64,000 nucleotides of DNA, from NCBI RefSeq assembly GCF_000204055.1, contig NW_006768808.1, forward strand, positions 269,848 to 333,847, read 5' to 3'. Below, piece by piece: positions 44,825 to 55,565 of this stretch. Under the pieces are notes generated by a model. The model was not told the origin of the DNA. It saw only the letters and a program-made list of their open reading frames with translations, and ran no database searches. How positions within the stretch are numbered: the stretch's first letter is position 1; each line of letters begins with the position of its first letter. This DNA is from Melampsora larici-populina 98AG31. Lineage: Eukaryota > Basidiomycota > Pucciniomycetes > Pucciniales > Melampsoraceae. Both the position numbers and the translations under genes were made by a program.

Positions 44825-47800
44825 TTTTTGGGGCAACTGTCCAATATATCTAGAAACTGGACGCAAGGCTTCCTGACCGGACTTGATGTGATGTCAAGAG
44901 AACCTTCCTATATACATATATGTACAAAACCATTCTTCTTTGCTTCTAGCTAACTTCTTTGGCATGGATTTGCGCACTGTACCATCACATACACACTTTA
45001 TCTTCAGTACAATATATTATATGTGTCACTGTGACACTCATTCTCCAAGTTCTATAGTTGACTAACCTCAAGAAGCTCAAGTAAACATCTACCTATCTGA
45101 CTGTGTAGTCTTGATTGAATCCAAGGAGGCCACATTATCAAGTTTGGTGTGTCAAATTTTCTGCACCTGATATCTGCCCAAATTTGAAGTATGTACTCCT
45201 ACATCTCAAGCTGCAAGTTCTAGCTGATTCTCCCCAAGAAGTACTCTGGTTCCTCAATATTCTACATTCTTAGCAGAAATTATGTCAGTTCATGTACTAA
45301 CACCCTAGGCATGCAGATTGATATACCAAGGCCCAAAGGGCAAAGTGTTTTTCCACCCTCAGAATTTGTGTTATCCCACACTCAATTTGAGATGTGATAT
45401 TTTGCTTAAACAACCTTGGATCATGATCAATAATTGCAAGTAATGTGTCTGCAAACTCTTGACAAATATCAATTGAACTGTGTTTCAAACATAAATCTGA
45501 TACAAACTAGATCTCACGTAACCAGTCAGATCTCTTGTCAGGACTTCAAAGTAAGCAATCTTGACAACTTACCTTAACAAATAATAGCTACCCTGAAACA
45601 ATCTCAATGTGTGGCTCAATTTGGATTTAATGCAACAGTTGAGATAATTTGTAACAAAATTTGATGAGACCTGTGCATGTGTTCAACATTTTTAAAAAAC
45701 ATGCTGAACATAGGAGATTGCTTCTGAGCACCTTGACAAAACCTTGTTTGTCTTTGATCAAGACTAATTTCATGCTTGTTTCCCATGTCTACAACAAGTC
45801 TGTGTTGTGTATATGCTGGAGTACCACATGAAGATAGAAATAGTGCAGACTACACCATACAACTTAAGAATTCAGGGCACCAAAAGTTGAATATGAAATC
45901 ATTGGAGCTCCCCTTGGGCTGTGTTTGATTAACAGACTGGACTTTAATCTTGGTTCACTACGGCTTGGCTGTGAAATTCTTGGAGAAAATCTCATGAAGT
46001 GATCTTGGACCACACTCATGAATCAGAAGCTCTACATGATAAAGAAGGAAAAACATCCGGACTCTTGTTGAAGGAGCTGGTTGTAATTTGCTCATGGTGT
46101 CTTGGGTTTTCTAGTGTTCTTGTTGCTTGACTTTCTAGCAAGCACTGGGCTATCCAAAAAAACAAGAGGGTCTCACAACATTGATAATCCTGCAGCATCT
46201 TCTGACAAAGACATCTTACAAATCAAAATAATTCCTGAAGGCAGCATGTTATGCCAAATATGTTCACACTCAATCTCAATCATCTTACATCTAAAGAACC
46301 AGGTTTAATCTGCACTCATATACCCCATAGACAAGGTGATTATTGTATCAAGGTAACTGTCTCACTGAAAGATGATACTCACATGTTGCAGCCAGTGATG
46401 ATGTTCAAAGATGATGGAATTGAGTCATGAATCAGGGCCACACACAAATAGAGGATTTGTTCAATACACCTGCCAACATGCCTAAGTTGTCTTTTTCCTT
46501 GAAAAAGGGGGTTAAAAGTTATCAACAGTTCACATCAAAACAATACAATTGAATCATCATATGGCCTTCTCTATCATATATGAAGAGAATTCAAGTTATG
46601 TTTCAATTTCTTTGAAAAGTGGACATCAAGACATGAGACATAGAGCTGGGTGGGTAGAAAAAATTGATGTTGGTACTCTCATACACAAGTATCCATGTAC
46701 CTGTTTGAACAACACACTGTCCTTATGGTGAGCCCTTGTTGAAAATGGCACATCAACTTCCTTTTGGGCAAAAAGGGAGATTGTGAATGCTCATTGGGAA
46801 GAAAACACTACCCAGACACAATGTCTTGTAGTTTTGCATTTTGACCAGGTGGATAAAACAGGTCCCTTAGGTTTGTGTGCTACTACTAATAAAATTCAGA
46901 TTTTACAACAGACCTCAACAAAGGAGAGTGATAGATCAAAGCACTATAAGACAGTGAAAGATCAGATCAGGACAGCAGAATAAAGACCTCTTACAGGATA
47001 ACATGACTGATATAGATGATGATCAGCAGCAGCTGTTCATCACAGGTAAAGAACAAATCCTATAGTTGTTAGTATCAAGGGCTTATAAATTTCAGCTCAA
47101 ACCTCCAAATTGGATGTTCTTGCTCAAAACTCGACATTTCAAGCTCACAAGACCATCTTCAGAATTCTCAGCCCAGTTGCTTTCCATCTAGATATTTTCT
47201 GAAGGATCCAATTAGAACTTTTTTTTTGTTTTTTCTTTGTTTTTTATCATTAAATTCAAATTTCCACTCAAAGACAACACCTGGAAAATCCATGAACAAT
47301 GGCAGGTCTATATTTGAGAAAAGCTATCCATTCACAGACATAAGTCTGAGGATCTTGAATCTGCTCTTGAATGTCCAAAACTTGGTGTTTTGAGAAAGAA
47401 CATTGGATTGGGACATTTGTCGTATTAGTCTAAAATTCATAAGCATTTCACATTAACAACCATAGCTAGAATAGAAATCAAATGAGAGACATAAAGGTAG
47501 ATGGAGGGACACATAGTAAGAAAAGAGAAAATGGGATAAGAAGTATCAAGTAGTAGAATGGTGATGAGGTGAGTAAGATGATCAACTTTTGATGACAGCA
47601 AGGCTCTTCTGGAATGTGGACCTACATGTACAAAAAGACATACTTTGGACCCAGATCATATCAAGACACATCCTTGATATCACCCATGTACTCTAACAGC
47701 ATCCCATCCAAACAACATCAGAAAGTCATATGACAGAGACAGTGTTCCTCACTCAATCTTGATGACATTGCCTCACCAGGTCATTAGAAAGGTGATCTTC

Positions 47801-48860
47801 ACTCAATGTGACTCTGACTCAATCACAGCAAGTGTCAGTCCTGAATACTTGTCCAGCCAAGTTGAAACCTGGTCAAAGATTGAAATATGGGTTTTGTGTG
47901 GGAAGAGTCTTCCAAAGAATAAAATAAATCCTTATCAGAAGATGTAACCCTTATAAACTCAATCTGATACCACCAATACTCAAATTATTGATCTGCTTCA
48001 GAAAATATAATTTACAGCTGGATGGGCTTCAAACAAAGCAAAGCTTGTACAAAGAGATCTCTAACAACCAAAAGTTTGGAGACCAAATACATTGATTTTT
48101 GATAAGATGGATTCTCAACTAGAATGATAATGTTAGAATGAATAGGAAAGGTAGGTTAGATTGCAATGATAAACAACTTACCTAGAATGATAATGTTAGA
48201 ATGAATAGGAAAGGTGAAGAAGAAACCAATCCATCTAACAAGAATTCTACATTAGATATATAAACTATGACATTAGGTTATAAGGCTAATTAGAGAGATA
48301 AATGTATTAGCATAATCACTATGATGTCATCCAACCTATGCATACAACAACACATCATAACAATTTTTTGACCTATGTGTTCAGGTCAAATTGAAAACAA
48401 ACATCAATGCTAGAACCCACATTGCCAATTTTGAAGAGAAAAGATGCAAGGCTTGACTTTTAGTGATCCAAAGCTTTAGACTGTTTGCATTTTGATGACA
48501 CAATCTCTCAAACAAATTGAGATCAGTTTGGGGATGGGTAAGGCACTTTTTGTCAAAGATTGACATCTGAGAAGACTCAAAGGAACAGCTGTGCTTAAAA
48601 AATGAGCTCAGAATAATGTAGATTACACAGGGACCAAAAGACTTGAAAACCACCATCATGGCTCATTGCTTGGTACCAGATCCATAGCCAAGTTTGCGTA
48701 TTTGGCTTTCAAATGATTTGACAACAAAATGCTCTCAGTCTCGCCTTTCAATCCACATTAACAACCTTCCCACATGATCATCGAGTCCAATATTACAATG
48801 AAGCAAAGATCAAACTGCGACAAGTCTATGCCCTTTCATACTTTATCCACAACCCGCAAC
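44825..48860. other. Gene-poor, decayed repeat region
   Basis: About 4 kb with no open frame that I can support. Short open stretches at 45297-45488 (minus), 46549-46731 (plus) and 48381-48659 (minus) have no recognisable domain. The word style (AGGTCAAGATC, TTGATGATCAAG) is that of old mutated transposons. It contains a 34-bp direct repeat at 48119-48215. Confidence 0.45.
48119..48215. repeat. Direct repeat, 34-bp unit in two copies 63 bp apart
   Basis: CTAGAATGATAATGTTAGAA onward (34 bases) occurs identically at 48119-48152 and 48182-48215. Exactness inside otherwise decayed DNA suggests recent duplication. Confidence 0.85.
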
Positions 48861-49587
48861 GTCACCAAGGGATGAACGTTTCGAGAAAAGACGAGTCAGA
48901 AAGACGGAGGAAGCATGCGCTACGAGTAGGCTGCTTTGCAATCCGTGGGGTTGTTTTCATCCCTGGAACGGACTACCAATTTAACATCATCGAGCATTTG
49001 TTGAAATTCAAGGAAATAAGACAATCTTTGGAAGATGGTCTGGTGTAGTTGAAAAACGATGAATATCGACATGGCACGAACGATGGCGACGGAAGTGATC
49101 AAGTTGAGATCCACAGGAAATGCATTCCAAAAAAAACGAAAACGAAAAACAAGAAGTTGAAAGAAGAAAGAAAGATGTTAGATCCATCAGGTCATCACCA
49201 CGAGCATTCGCCAAATAATTAAACAAGTTCCTTCCTACGGGAAACAAGGGCGCCCCAGAGCGATGGTTTAAATACGGATCATCATGATATCAAATTTGAT
49301 TTAATCGGAATTCAATAAATTTTTATAACGTCAACTTATGAGATCTCCCTCAGCGTGTGCAAAGAAAGCATGATGAAGTTTTGAACCCTTCGGGCATCAA
49401 GATCTTTATCGACTTTCGTCTTGAAATGACTTTCGTCAATCAAGTTTCGCAGGTTGATGCCAAGAGGGTGAAATTATTGCGTATGGTGATTCGGAAACAC
49501 ACCAGTTCAAACGCGGCTTTTTAAATCCATCGAGCCCGACTTACGCTGCGCCGCAGCAAAACCCCTGCTATGCTCAACCTGTGGTTT
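48861..49587. other. Unassigned stretch with short open frames on both strands
   Basis: A minus-strand open stretch (49247-49008 and 49114-48920) encodes a hydrophobic segment (SVAIVRAMSIFIVFQLHQTI) that could be a membrane helix of a small spliced gene. A 59-codon plus-strand frame starts with ATG near 48872 (MNVSRKDESERRRKHALRVG). Composition is more gene-like than to the left, but I recognise neither. Confidence 0.25.
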
Positions 49588-49596
49588 ATCTTTAAG

Positions 49597-50182
49597 CTAA
49601 CTTAACTAAGTCCCTCTCGGACGAACGAGTAGTCGAGAGAGGGACTTATACCTTATACCACAACTTTGGCGTATGAGCCGGAGAAGTTTGGCTGGGCACC
49701 TTTTCAATCTTCTATATCTCTATAGCCTACAAACAAATATCCTCTGTACCAAAGAAAAGTCCTCTGCGCCTGATCATCCTACACACGCACATCTTTTCAA
49801 ATCCCTTCTTTGCCGCCAGGGAAGCCCTTAAAAACCGACTTGAAAAATTGTTTTTGTGTAACATTTCAGCGCGTTTGGTGTGAGCTTTTGACAGGCTGGA
49901 CAGCTTTCTGTCCGATTTTGGTGATTTTTGCAAACTTCACAATTGCATTGCTCCGTGAGTTCTCAATCAAATTAGATGTAGGCTACACACATGTGTGTAG
50001 ATTAAGCAGGCGCATAGCTCTTTTCTTTGGTCCCAAGGACATTTGTTTGCAGGATCCACAGATATGGCGCGTTGAAAAAGTCCCCAGCCAAATGTTTCCG
50101 GCTCATCCGCCAAAGATGTGGTATAAGGTATAAGTCCCTCTCTCGACTACTCGTTCGTCCGAGAGGGACTTAGTTAAGTTAG
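49597..50182. mobile_element. Foldback MITE, 586 bp, with 9-bp target duplication
   Basis: The element starts CTAACTTAACTAAGTCCCTC and ends with the reverse complement. The first 66 bases of the two ends are identical; similarity continues with scattered differences for about 200 bases into each side, leaving little unique centre. The 9-bp duplication ATCTTTAAG is exact at 49588-49596 and 50183-50191. A 9-bp duplication with long inverted repeats fits Mutator-like non-autonomous elements. Each arm also contains its own hairpin (AAGTCCCTCTCG paired with CGAGAGAGGGACTT). No transposase is encoded. It lies about 120 bases upstream of the HYPK-type start and may affect its promoter. Confidence 0.93.
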
Positions 50183-50311
50183 ATCTTTAAGTGCCTTTGA
50201 CCAAGTGTAATACCCCCGTAAGACCATGAATTGTCGCGCTGCCCCGTCACTTCCGTCACTACACCACATAAATATCAATCGAGCCGCATACAGTCTATCC
50301 AGAAGGAAAGG

Positions 50312-50948
50312 ATGTCTGCCTCCACCAGTCGTCGAGTTCAAGTACCTGGTGCAACGTAAATCATTTATCCTTTCATTTCTTAATTCAAACCCACAGTCTT
50401 ATGACTTATTCAAAGAAGCATATACTGAGGATTTGTCAAACAAAACGCACCTGATTGATCGATAATTGATAGGGTAATCTCTTATTACGTCGATGCTGAT
50501 GGTCAATTCGGAAATATCAAGGTCGGATATGACGTGGCCAGATTCGATGAAGCTGTTCGAGAATATCTTGTCGTGAATGAATTTCGTACCAAGAAAGTTA
50601 CAACTACCACCCCAGGAGCTGAGCTGGAAGAGAAGATGGATTCGCTAACGACTGAGAATGCACCCAATGGCTCGAATGGCGTTAGCAATGAACCAATACA
50701 AATCAAGAAAGAAGACACTCAATTGATTGTAGGTTCTTGAGATAATTCTCAAGCTTCATATCCTGATTTTAGGGATCGATTCACTGATTACCAGTTCAGA
50801 CTGTGTAGTGGGTAGAGAGCTTGTTGACTAACTTGATTTCCTTTATCAGTGTTCTCAACTCGAAGTAACCCCCAAAGTAGCCGAACGGGCCTTGAAAGCT
50901 TCGCATGGAAATTTGGCCGAAGCTCTTCTATACTTGATTCGCAAATAA
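50312..50948 (+). CDS. HYPK-type UBA-domain protein
   Basis: Three exons (50312-50355, 50473-50728, 50850-50948) give a 132-residue protein starting MSASTSRRVQVPGA. The C-terminus, LICSQLEVTPKVAERALKAS then HGNLAEALLYLIRK, is a UBA fold of the HYPK/NAC-alpha type. HYPK binds and regulates the ribosome-associated N-terminal acetyltransferase NatA and has chaperone-like activity. The middle is acidic and charged. An alternative is another small UBA protein, since only the last 45 residues are diagnostic. The foldback element ending at 50182 sits in its presumed promoter. Confidence 0.68.
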
Positions 50949-51384
50949 AACTCAAACACCGATGCTTTGGGAAAGTAGAATGTGGTCGTTCATTGACTCA
51001 TCAAGACTCTTGGCTCGCTCAATGAACATCAAGGGCTGTTGGTCGTACGAGGACGCCTCGGACATCGTCATTTTTGCTCATTTTGGATTAGAGCAGTAAT
51101 TCCTTTCATGTATAGTGGTTGGACAATCGAGACAGTTTACAGACTCAATTTTATGTTTAAGATAAAATCCTCACAGATATATGCATCCTGAATGTAGATC
51201 CCCAAACAACCACTTTTACAATGAGGCAACAAACTTCATCATATCTTTTAAATAAACAACATACACATTGATGGACATCATGAGTGATAATTGCACAAGT
51301 ACAAAGAGTGGCAGGTGGAAAGAATGAAATACATCCATGGGATGAGAAATAAAATCATAGGCTTTAAATTATTAAATCAAGTTT
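50949..51384. other. Convergent intergenic region
   Basis: The HYPK-type gene and SER1 end towards each other here. AT-rich 3' flanks, nothing else seen. Confidence 0.5.
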
Positions 51385-52703
51385 TTACTCCTTGCCTTCC
51401 GTCTTCATAAAGTGCAACATAAATTTACATAGTACTTCAACTTGCTCCATCGTCACTGCGTTATAAAGTGAGGTACGAATTCCTCCAATTGATCTAGAGG
51501 TGACTCCCCCAACCAAGATAATGGTTATCTCAGCGATCAAAAAAATATTCGTATGTGAGGTAAAGAGACTGACCGATGTCCTTTGATCTGTTTGATACCT
51601 TCTTTGTGTGCCGCGGCGATAAACCGCTCCTCGACTGAAGTGCCACCTGAACAAGTAAATATGACATTCATGCGGCTTCGTGCGCCCGCCTCAATTGGGT
51701 TCATATAGAATCCTTGACTTTCGTCTATGATCTTATAGACTACACTGGCTTTCTCAGAGTTAACTCGCTCAATCATCTCCACACCGCCACGTGACATGAG
51801 ATCTTCAAAAACCAAATTACAAACGTAGATCGGGAACATCGGAGGAGTATTGTAAAGTGATTGATGATCCGCCAAATTTTTGTAGCTGAGCATAGCTGGA
51901 ACTCGAAAGCCACCAAATGGGACAGCATCATCCAAGTTCACCAACAGGTCCTTTCGTACAATGACAGTTGTTAATCCAGCTGGACCCATATTTTTCTGAG
52001 CACCTGCAAACACTAAGCCGAGTCGATCCCAAAGGGCGGGAGAGATACGACGGGAGAGTATGTTGGAAGACATGTCGGCTACTAGTGGTACAGAGTCGTA
52101 AGAAGGAGGAAGACCTGATACATCAAAACCTGGATTCCCAAATTCCACTCCATTGACTGTCTCGTTATCACAGTAATAGACGAAAGCTGGTACACGTTGA
52201 GCAGAGTTGGGCGCGAGATCAAAAGTCCATCGATCAGCTTGAGGAATTGATTTGAATGACTTTCCATCCGAGCTATATTTGCGTGAATCGATAAGAGTAT
52301 GAGCCGGACATCCAAGACGAACAGATTCATCAGCAGCTTTTGCACTCCAGCTACCTGTGATGACGTAGCCTGCAGTTACTACTTCCTCTGGTGCAGTGCG
52401 ATTTTTAAGTCGAAATTGATTAACCAAGTTCAGTACCACGCATGAAAATTGTTGTAATCCACCACCTTGCATGAAGAGAATTTCGAACCGATCAGGTACC
52501 TCCAAGAGCTTACGAAGGCGGTCTTGAGCCTCTGCATTTAGGGCCTGAAAGTCTTTCGATCGATGTGAAAGTTCCACAAGTCCAATCCCAGTCGCGTTAT
52601 AATCCAAAAGACCACGAGCCGCAGTTTCGAGTACGTTGGTTGGTAAAGTACATGGACCAGCTCCAAGATTGATGGTTTGAGCTCGAGTTGATTGGCTAGT
52701 CAT
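51385..52703 (-). CDS. SER1: Phosphoserine aminotransferase
   Basis: PLP enzyme converting 3-phosphohydroxypyruvate and glutamate to 3-phosphoserine in serine synthesis, cytosolic. Two exons (52703-51574, 51493-51385) encode 412 residues from the ATG at 52703. Family motifs: INLGAGPCTLPTNVLETAAR at the N-terminus, GIGLVELSHRSKDF, LFMQGGGLQQFSCVVLNL, YYCDNETVNGVEF, PLVADMSSNILSR, FAGAQKNMGPAGLTTVIVRK (the lysine that binds PLP), and GIKQIKGHRSIGGIRTSLYN completed across the intron. Length is close to the family's usual 360-400. All catalytic residues I can see are present. Confidence 0.95.
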
Positions 52704-53347
52704 TTCACTTTTGCGCTTGAATTGTTGAATTGATGGTGGCGTTCTTTGATTATTGATAACAAGATGTGAGATGATGCATCAGATCCTCACTGCGTCCGAC
52801 TCCATGATCAAAACTTCAAATTTGGGCAGAAACTGTTTTTTGTACGTTTGATGTCAGAAATTGGTCAAAAATACGCCACGATGTCAGAGCCTTGACGCAC
52901 CTCAAAGGCCAAAGGAGATGCAAGGGATATTTAAAAGCTGGTCACAAATGAATACTTGACTGATCATGTCGATGTTGAGCCTCGCATGTAAGAATTGGTT
53001 GGGTAAATAGGCCCATTGACGCTTTGTTCAGAGAGAAATGCTTTTGAAATGCACTCAAAATACCAATCTAGGCGAGATGGTGGAGGATCATTTTTGGGTC
53101 TTCCCAGAATCGTATGCAGCTTTTTGCTTGAAGTTGAAGCTTTCGAGATAATCAAAAGAAAAAAGCAACTCAATCTGATTATAAATATAAGATGGCCTTC
53201 TCTTTGTCCTTTACGAAGAAATACTCATTCACAAAACCATACATCCATATTGATACATCGCACAATCAACCAACAATATCAAGTCCTTCCACTTACCTAA
53301 ACAGTCAAGCAATCAATTTTTAGATTTATATATCCGAGGCTTTTCTA
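52704..53347. promoter_or_regulatory. Divergent promoter region of SER1 and the disordered-protein gene
   Basis: The two flanking genes run outward. No supported gene inside. The sequence TGATGATGCATCA-like (GAGATGATGCATCAGATC, near 52768) is a short imperfect palindrome. Confidence 0.4.
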
Positions 53348-54434
53348 ATGGATCACCTAACTTCTTCCATTTCTAGCTATTCAAAGTGAGTCACTCTTGC
53401 TTACCTTGAAATAAAACCACAAATGATGGTCTGACTTGGTGTTCAATGACAGCGTTCGAGCAACTGATAGAAAAAGCAATTCTAAACCTTCAAAATCGCA
53501 TGAAAAATTAACCAAGTTGATCAGTAGGCCATTCAGTTTTTTCCGACGTGAAATAATCAAAAAGGTCAAGCATGAAAAGACTGAGAACAGTACCGTTCAA
53601 CACTTCCGAGAAAGCTCAGATGACAATAATCCACGTGAGTCGGAACAGAACTCAGAGGCCCATGAGCGAAGTGCTGAAGGAGGTAAGACAACAGCGGCGG
53701 AAGACACCTTACCTTTAAGTAGACTCGGTGAGAGCATTGATGACCAAACTCAGGGAGACTCCGAGCACGATCTACTGCCCTCTCAGTCAAATGTAAGTAA
53801 TCTTATCAATCGAACCATCAATCAAGTGGAGCAGAAAAACTGACAGTCTTTGATTTTCTTATCAATTTAACAGTCCAGACCATTAACAAATTATTCGATA
53901 ATTCACAATTCCATCATCACTCAAAGTCAAGAAGGCTATCATTCAGCTTCTAGTTTAGATATATTGAAAGATCCTAAAAGATTCATTCATGGGCTTACAC
54001 ATCTTTCTATACTCAACTTTGAGATTGTTTCTTCATCTTCTAGATCTGGAGAAGTCGTGAACAGTCCTTGGGATGAGAACTCATTGGAATCGGGGAAGCA
54101 AGTTCAAAAATTATTCAAGACAGACTCCGATGGAGAATCGCAGGTACTTTGTAACGACGAAGAGATTGAACAATCGAGTTCGTCTAGAAGGATTTCAACT
54201 TCAAGTCCTAAACATCAGTCGCAGAGCTTTGAACCAAGTTCACTTGAACCTATTTCGCAAGATAACCTGATTAAAACAGACGATAAAAGTAAGTCAAAAG
54301 AATACAAATTCAAACGTTCTAATGATTCAGAGCCTTATCGCGAACCTGTTTATGAAGATAAAAGTACATGGATTGCCTCTAATATGTTACAAGCATTATG
54401 GAACTTATTAGAAGGTGATGAACCCCACAAGTGA
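53348..54434 (+). CDS. Ser-rich disordered protein of unknown function
   Basis: Three exons (53348-53385, 53453-53792, 53874-54434) join to 312 residues from ATG at 53348 (MDHLTSSISSYSNVRATDRK). Splice sites are good (GTGAGT/ACAG, GTAAGT/ACAG) and phases agree. The protein is rich in Ser, Glu, Lys and Asn, with a basic segment (RPFSFFRREIIKKVKHEK) near the start, and ends in a more ordered stretch (STWIASNMLQALWNLLEGDE). No domain is recognised. It could be a signalling adaptor, but nothing in the sequence proves it. Confidence 0.6.
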
Positions 54435-54815
54435 TTCTCTTTTTTATTTTCCAATCTTTGATTTTCTTGTTTTATATTTGTAAGATACAAAACGCAATTA
54501 TTTGCACATAATCCTGTTAGAAAAATCGGGGTTGAATCCAATCAAATGAGTCAAATTGGCCAGCAGGCCAACTTGACCAATTCCCTCCTCGAAAAGGAGA
54601 CATCCTCTGGACTTACGGTCAGGGATTAGGATTTCATCTTGAAACAAGAGTGTGAGATGTGCCATTTACAAGCTACCCTATACATCTTGAATGAGGGGTT
54701 CTCTTCATTCGTTCGATCTTTCCACCTCGTGGGTCTGATGATGAGAGATCATCTAAGTACTCAAAACAATCTTCTGAACCCGCTGACTCACCCATGGCTG
54801 TTGAAAGTTTGAAGA
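54435..54815. other. Short gap with possible coding remnant
   Basis: Plus-strand bases 54700-54860 read as a Ser-rich peptide (SDDERSSKYSKQSSEPADSP) in a frame different from the open stretch that follows. Either an unplaced exon or a frameshifted gene start. Confidence 0.3.
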
Positions 54816-55283
54816 ATGATACAAGTTGCCCGTCAGAGGTGGATGCGGCTCCCATATGTTATTTCCAATGATTTTTACATTGTCCTTGCCACCGCAACAG
54901 CTCGCTCCTTACTTCGTACCCAAGATCCACCGTTGAAGGTGGCCTTGGATGATACTTTACGTACGTTTACGGAAATGATCTCAGACTCGCTGGCTTACGA
55001 TGTCATTCTTCATATCCTGGATTTTAAAAGTCACGAGGATGTGGACACCGTATGGAATGAGGCCTTTCACTCTATGAGATCTAGTCAGATACCATGTGCG
55101 ATTTGGTACAGTTTTAGCATGATTCATATCTCCCATTTTTCCGATCTTGCTACCACTGAACAGCTGCAGAGGCTATCCCGAATATTCCTGAGATGTTCTC
55201 CGTTCCAACTGACTCAAGCTGTCGACGAAAAATATCAAACGGCGATTCTCAAGCGTAGCGCAACACCACTTCTTTCTGTATAA
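54816..55283 (+). CDS. Hypothetical protein, possibly a gene fragment
   Basis: 155 codons from an ATG at 54816. The segment ATATARSLLRTQDPPLKVAL, the helix-rich middle (MISDSLAYDVILHILDFKSH) and LQRLSRIFLRCSPFQLTQAV look like real globular coding DNA, but I recognise no family. The first 16 residues may be wrong, because codons upstream in another frame also look coding, suggesting a frameshift or a missed intron. It ends 282 bases before the KDZ transposase start and could be host sequence or part of the same accessory block. Confidence 0.4.
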   Translation: MIQVARQRWMRLPYVISNDFYIVLATATARSLLRTQDPPLKVALDDTLRTFTEMISDSLAYDVILHILDFKSHEDVDTVWNEAFHSMRSSQIPCAIWYSFSMIHISHFSDLATTEQLQRLSRIFLRCSPFQLTQAVDEKYQTAILKRSATPLLSV

Positions 55284-55565
55284 TGACTATCTAAACAGTG
55301 AGAAAAGTGTATTTCCTGACTGTTCATAGCTTCATTTCTCAGCATCTGAAACCCCCTCGCATCCACTTACATACACAGCTATCTTCCAAATTTCAAACTC
55401 ACCTGTGAGCCCCGACTACAACCCAGCTGACCGGGTCTTGTCCGCCAAAAATCCCTAAGTCCACGATCATTACTCAACCACCCACCCACTTCTTCAATAT
55501 TCAAACATCACCACTTCTTCGAAATCCATCATCACCATCAACCATCACATCATTATTTACTCACA

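Noticed and set aside
48920..49247. Possible small membrane-protein gene on the minus strand
   Set aside because: One hydrophobic stretch is visible, but no family, no convincing start and no supported splice sites; kept only as an unassigned region.
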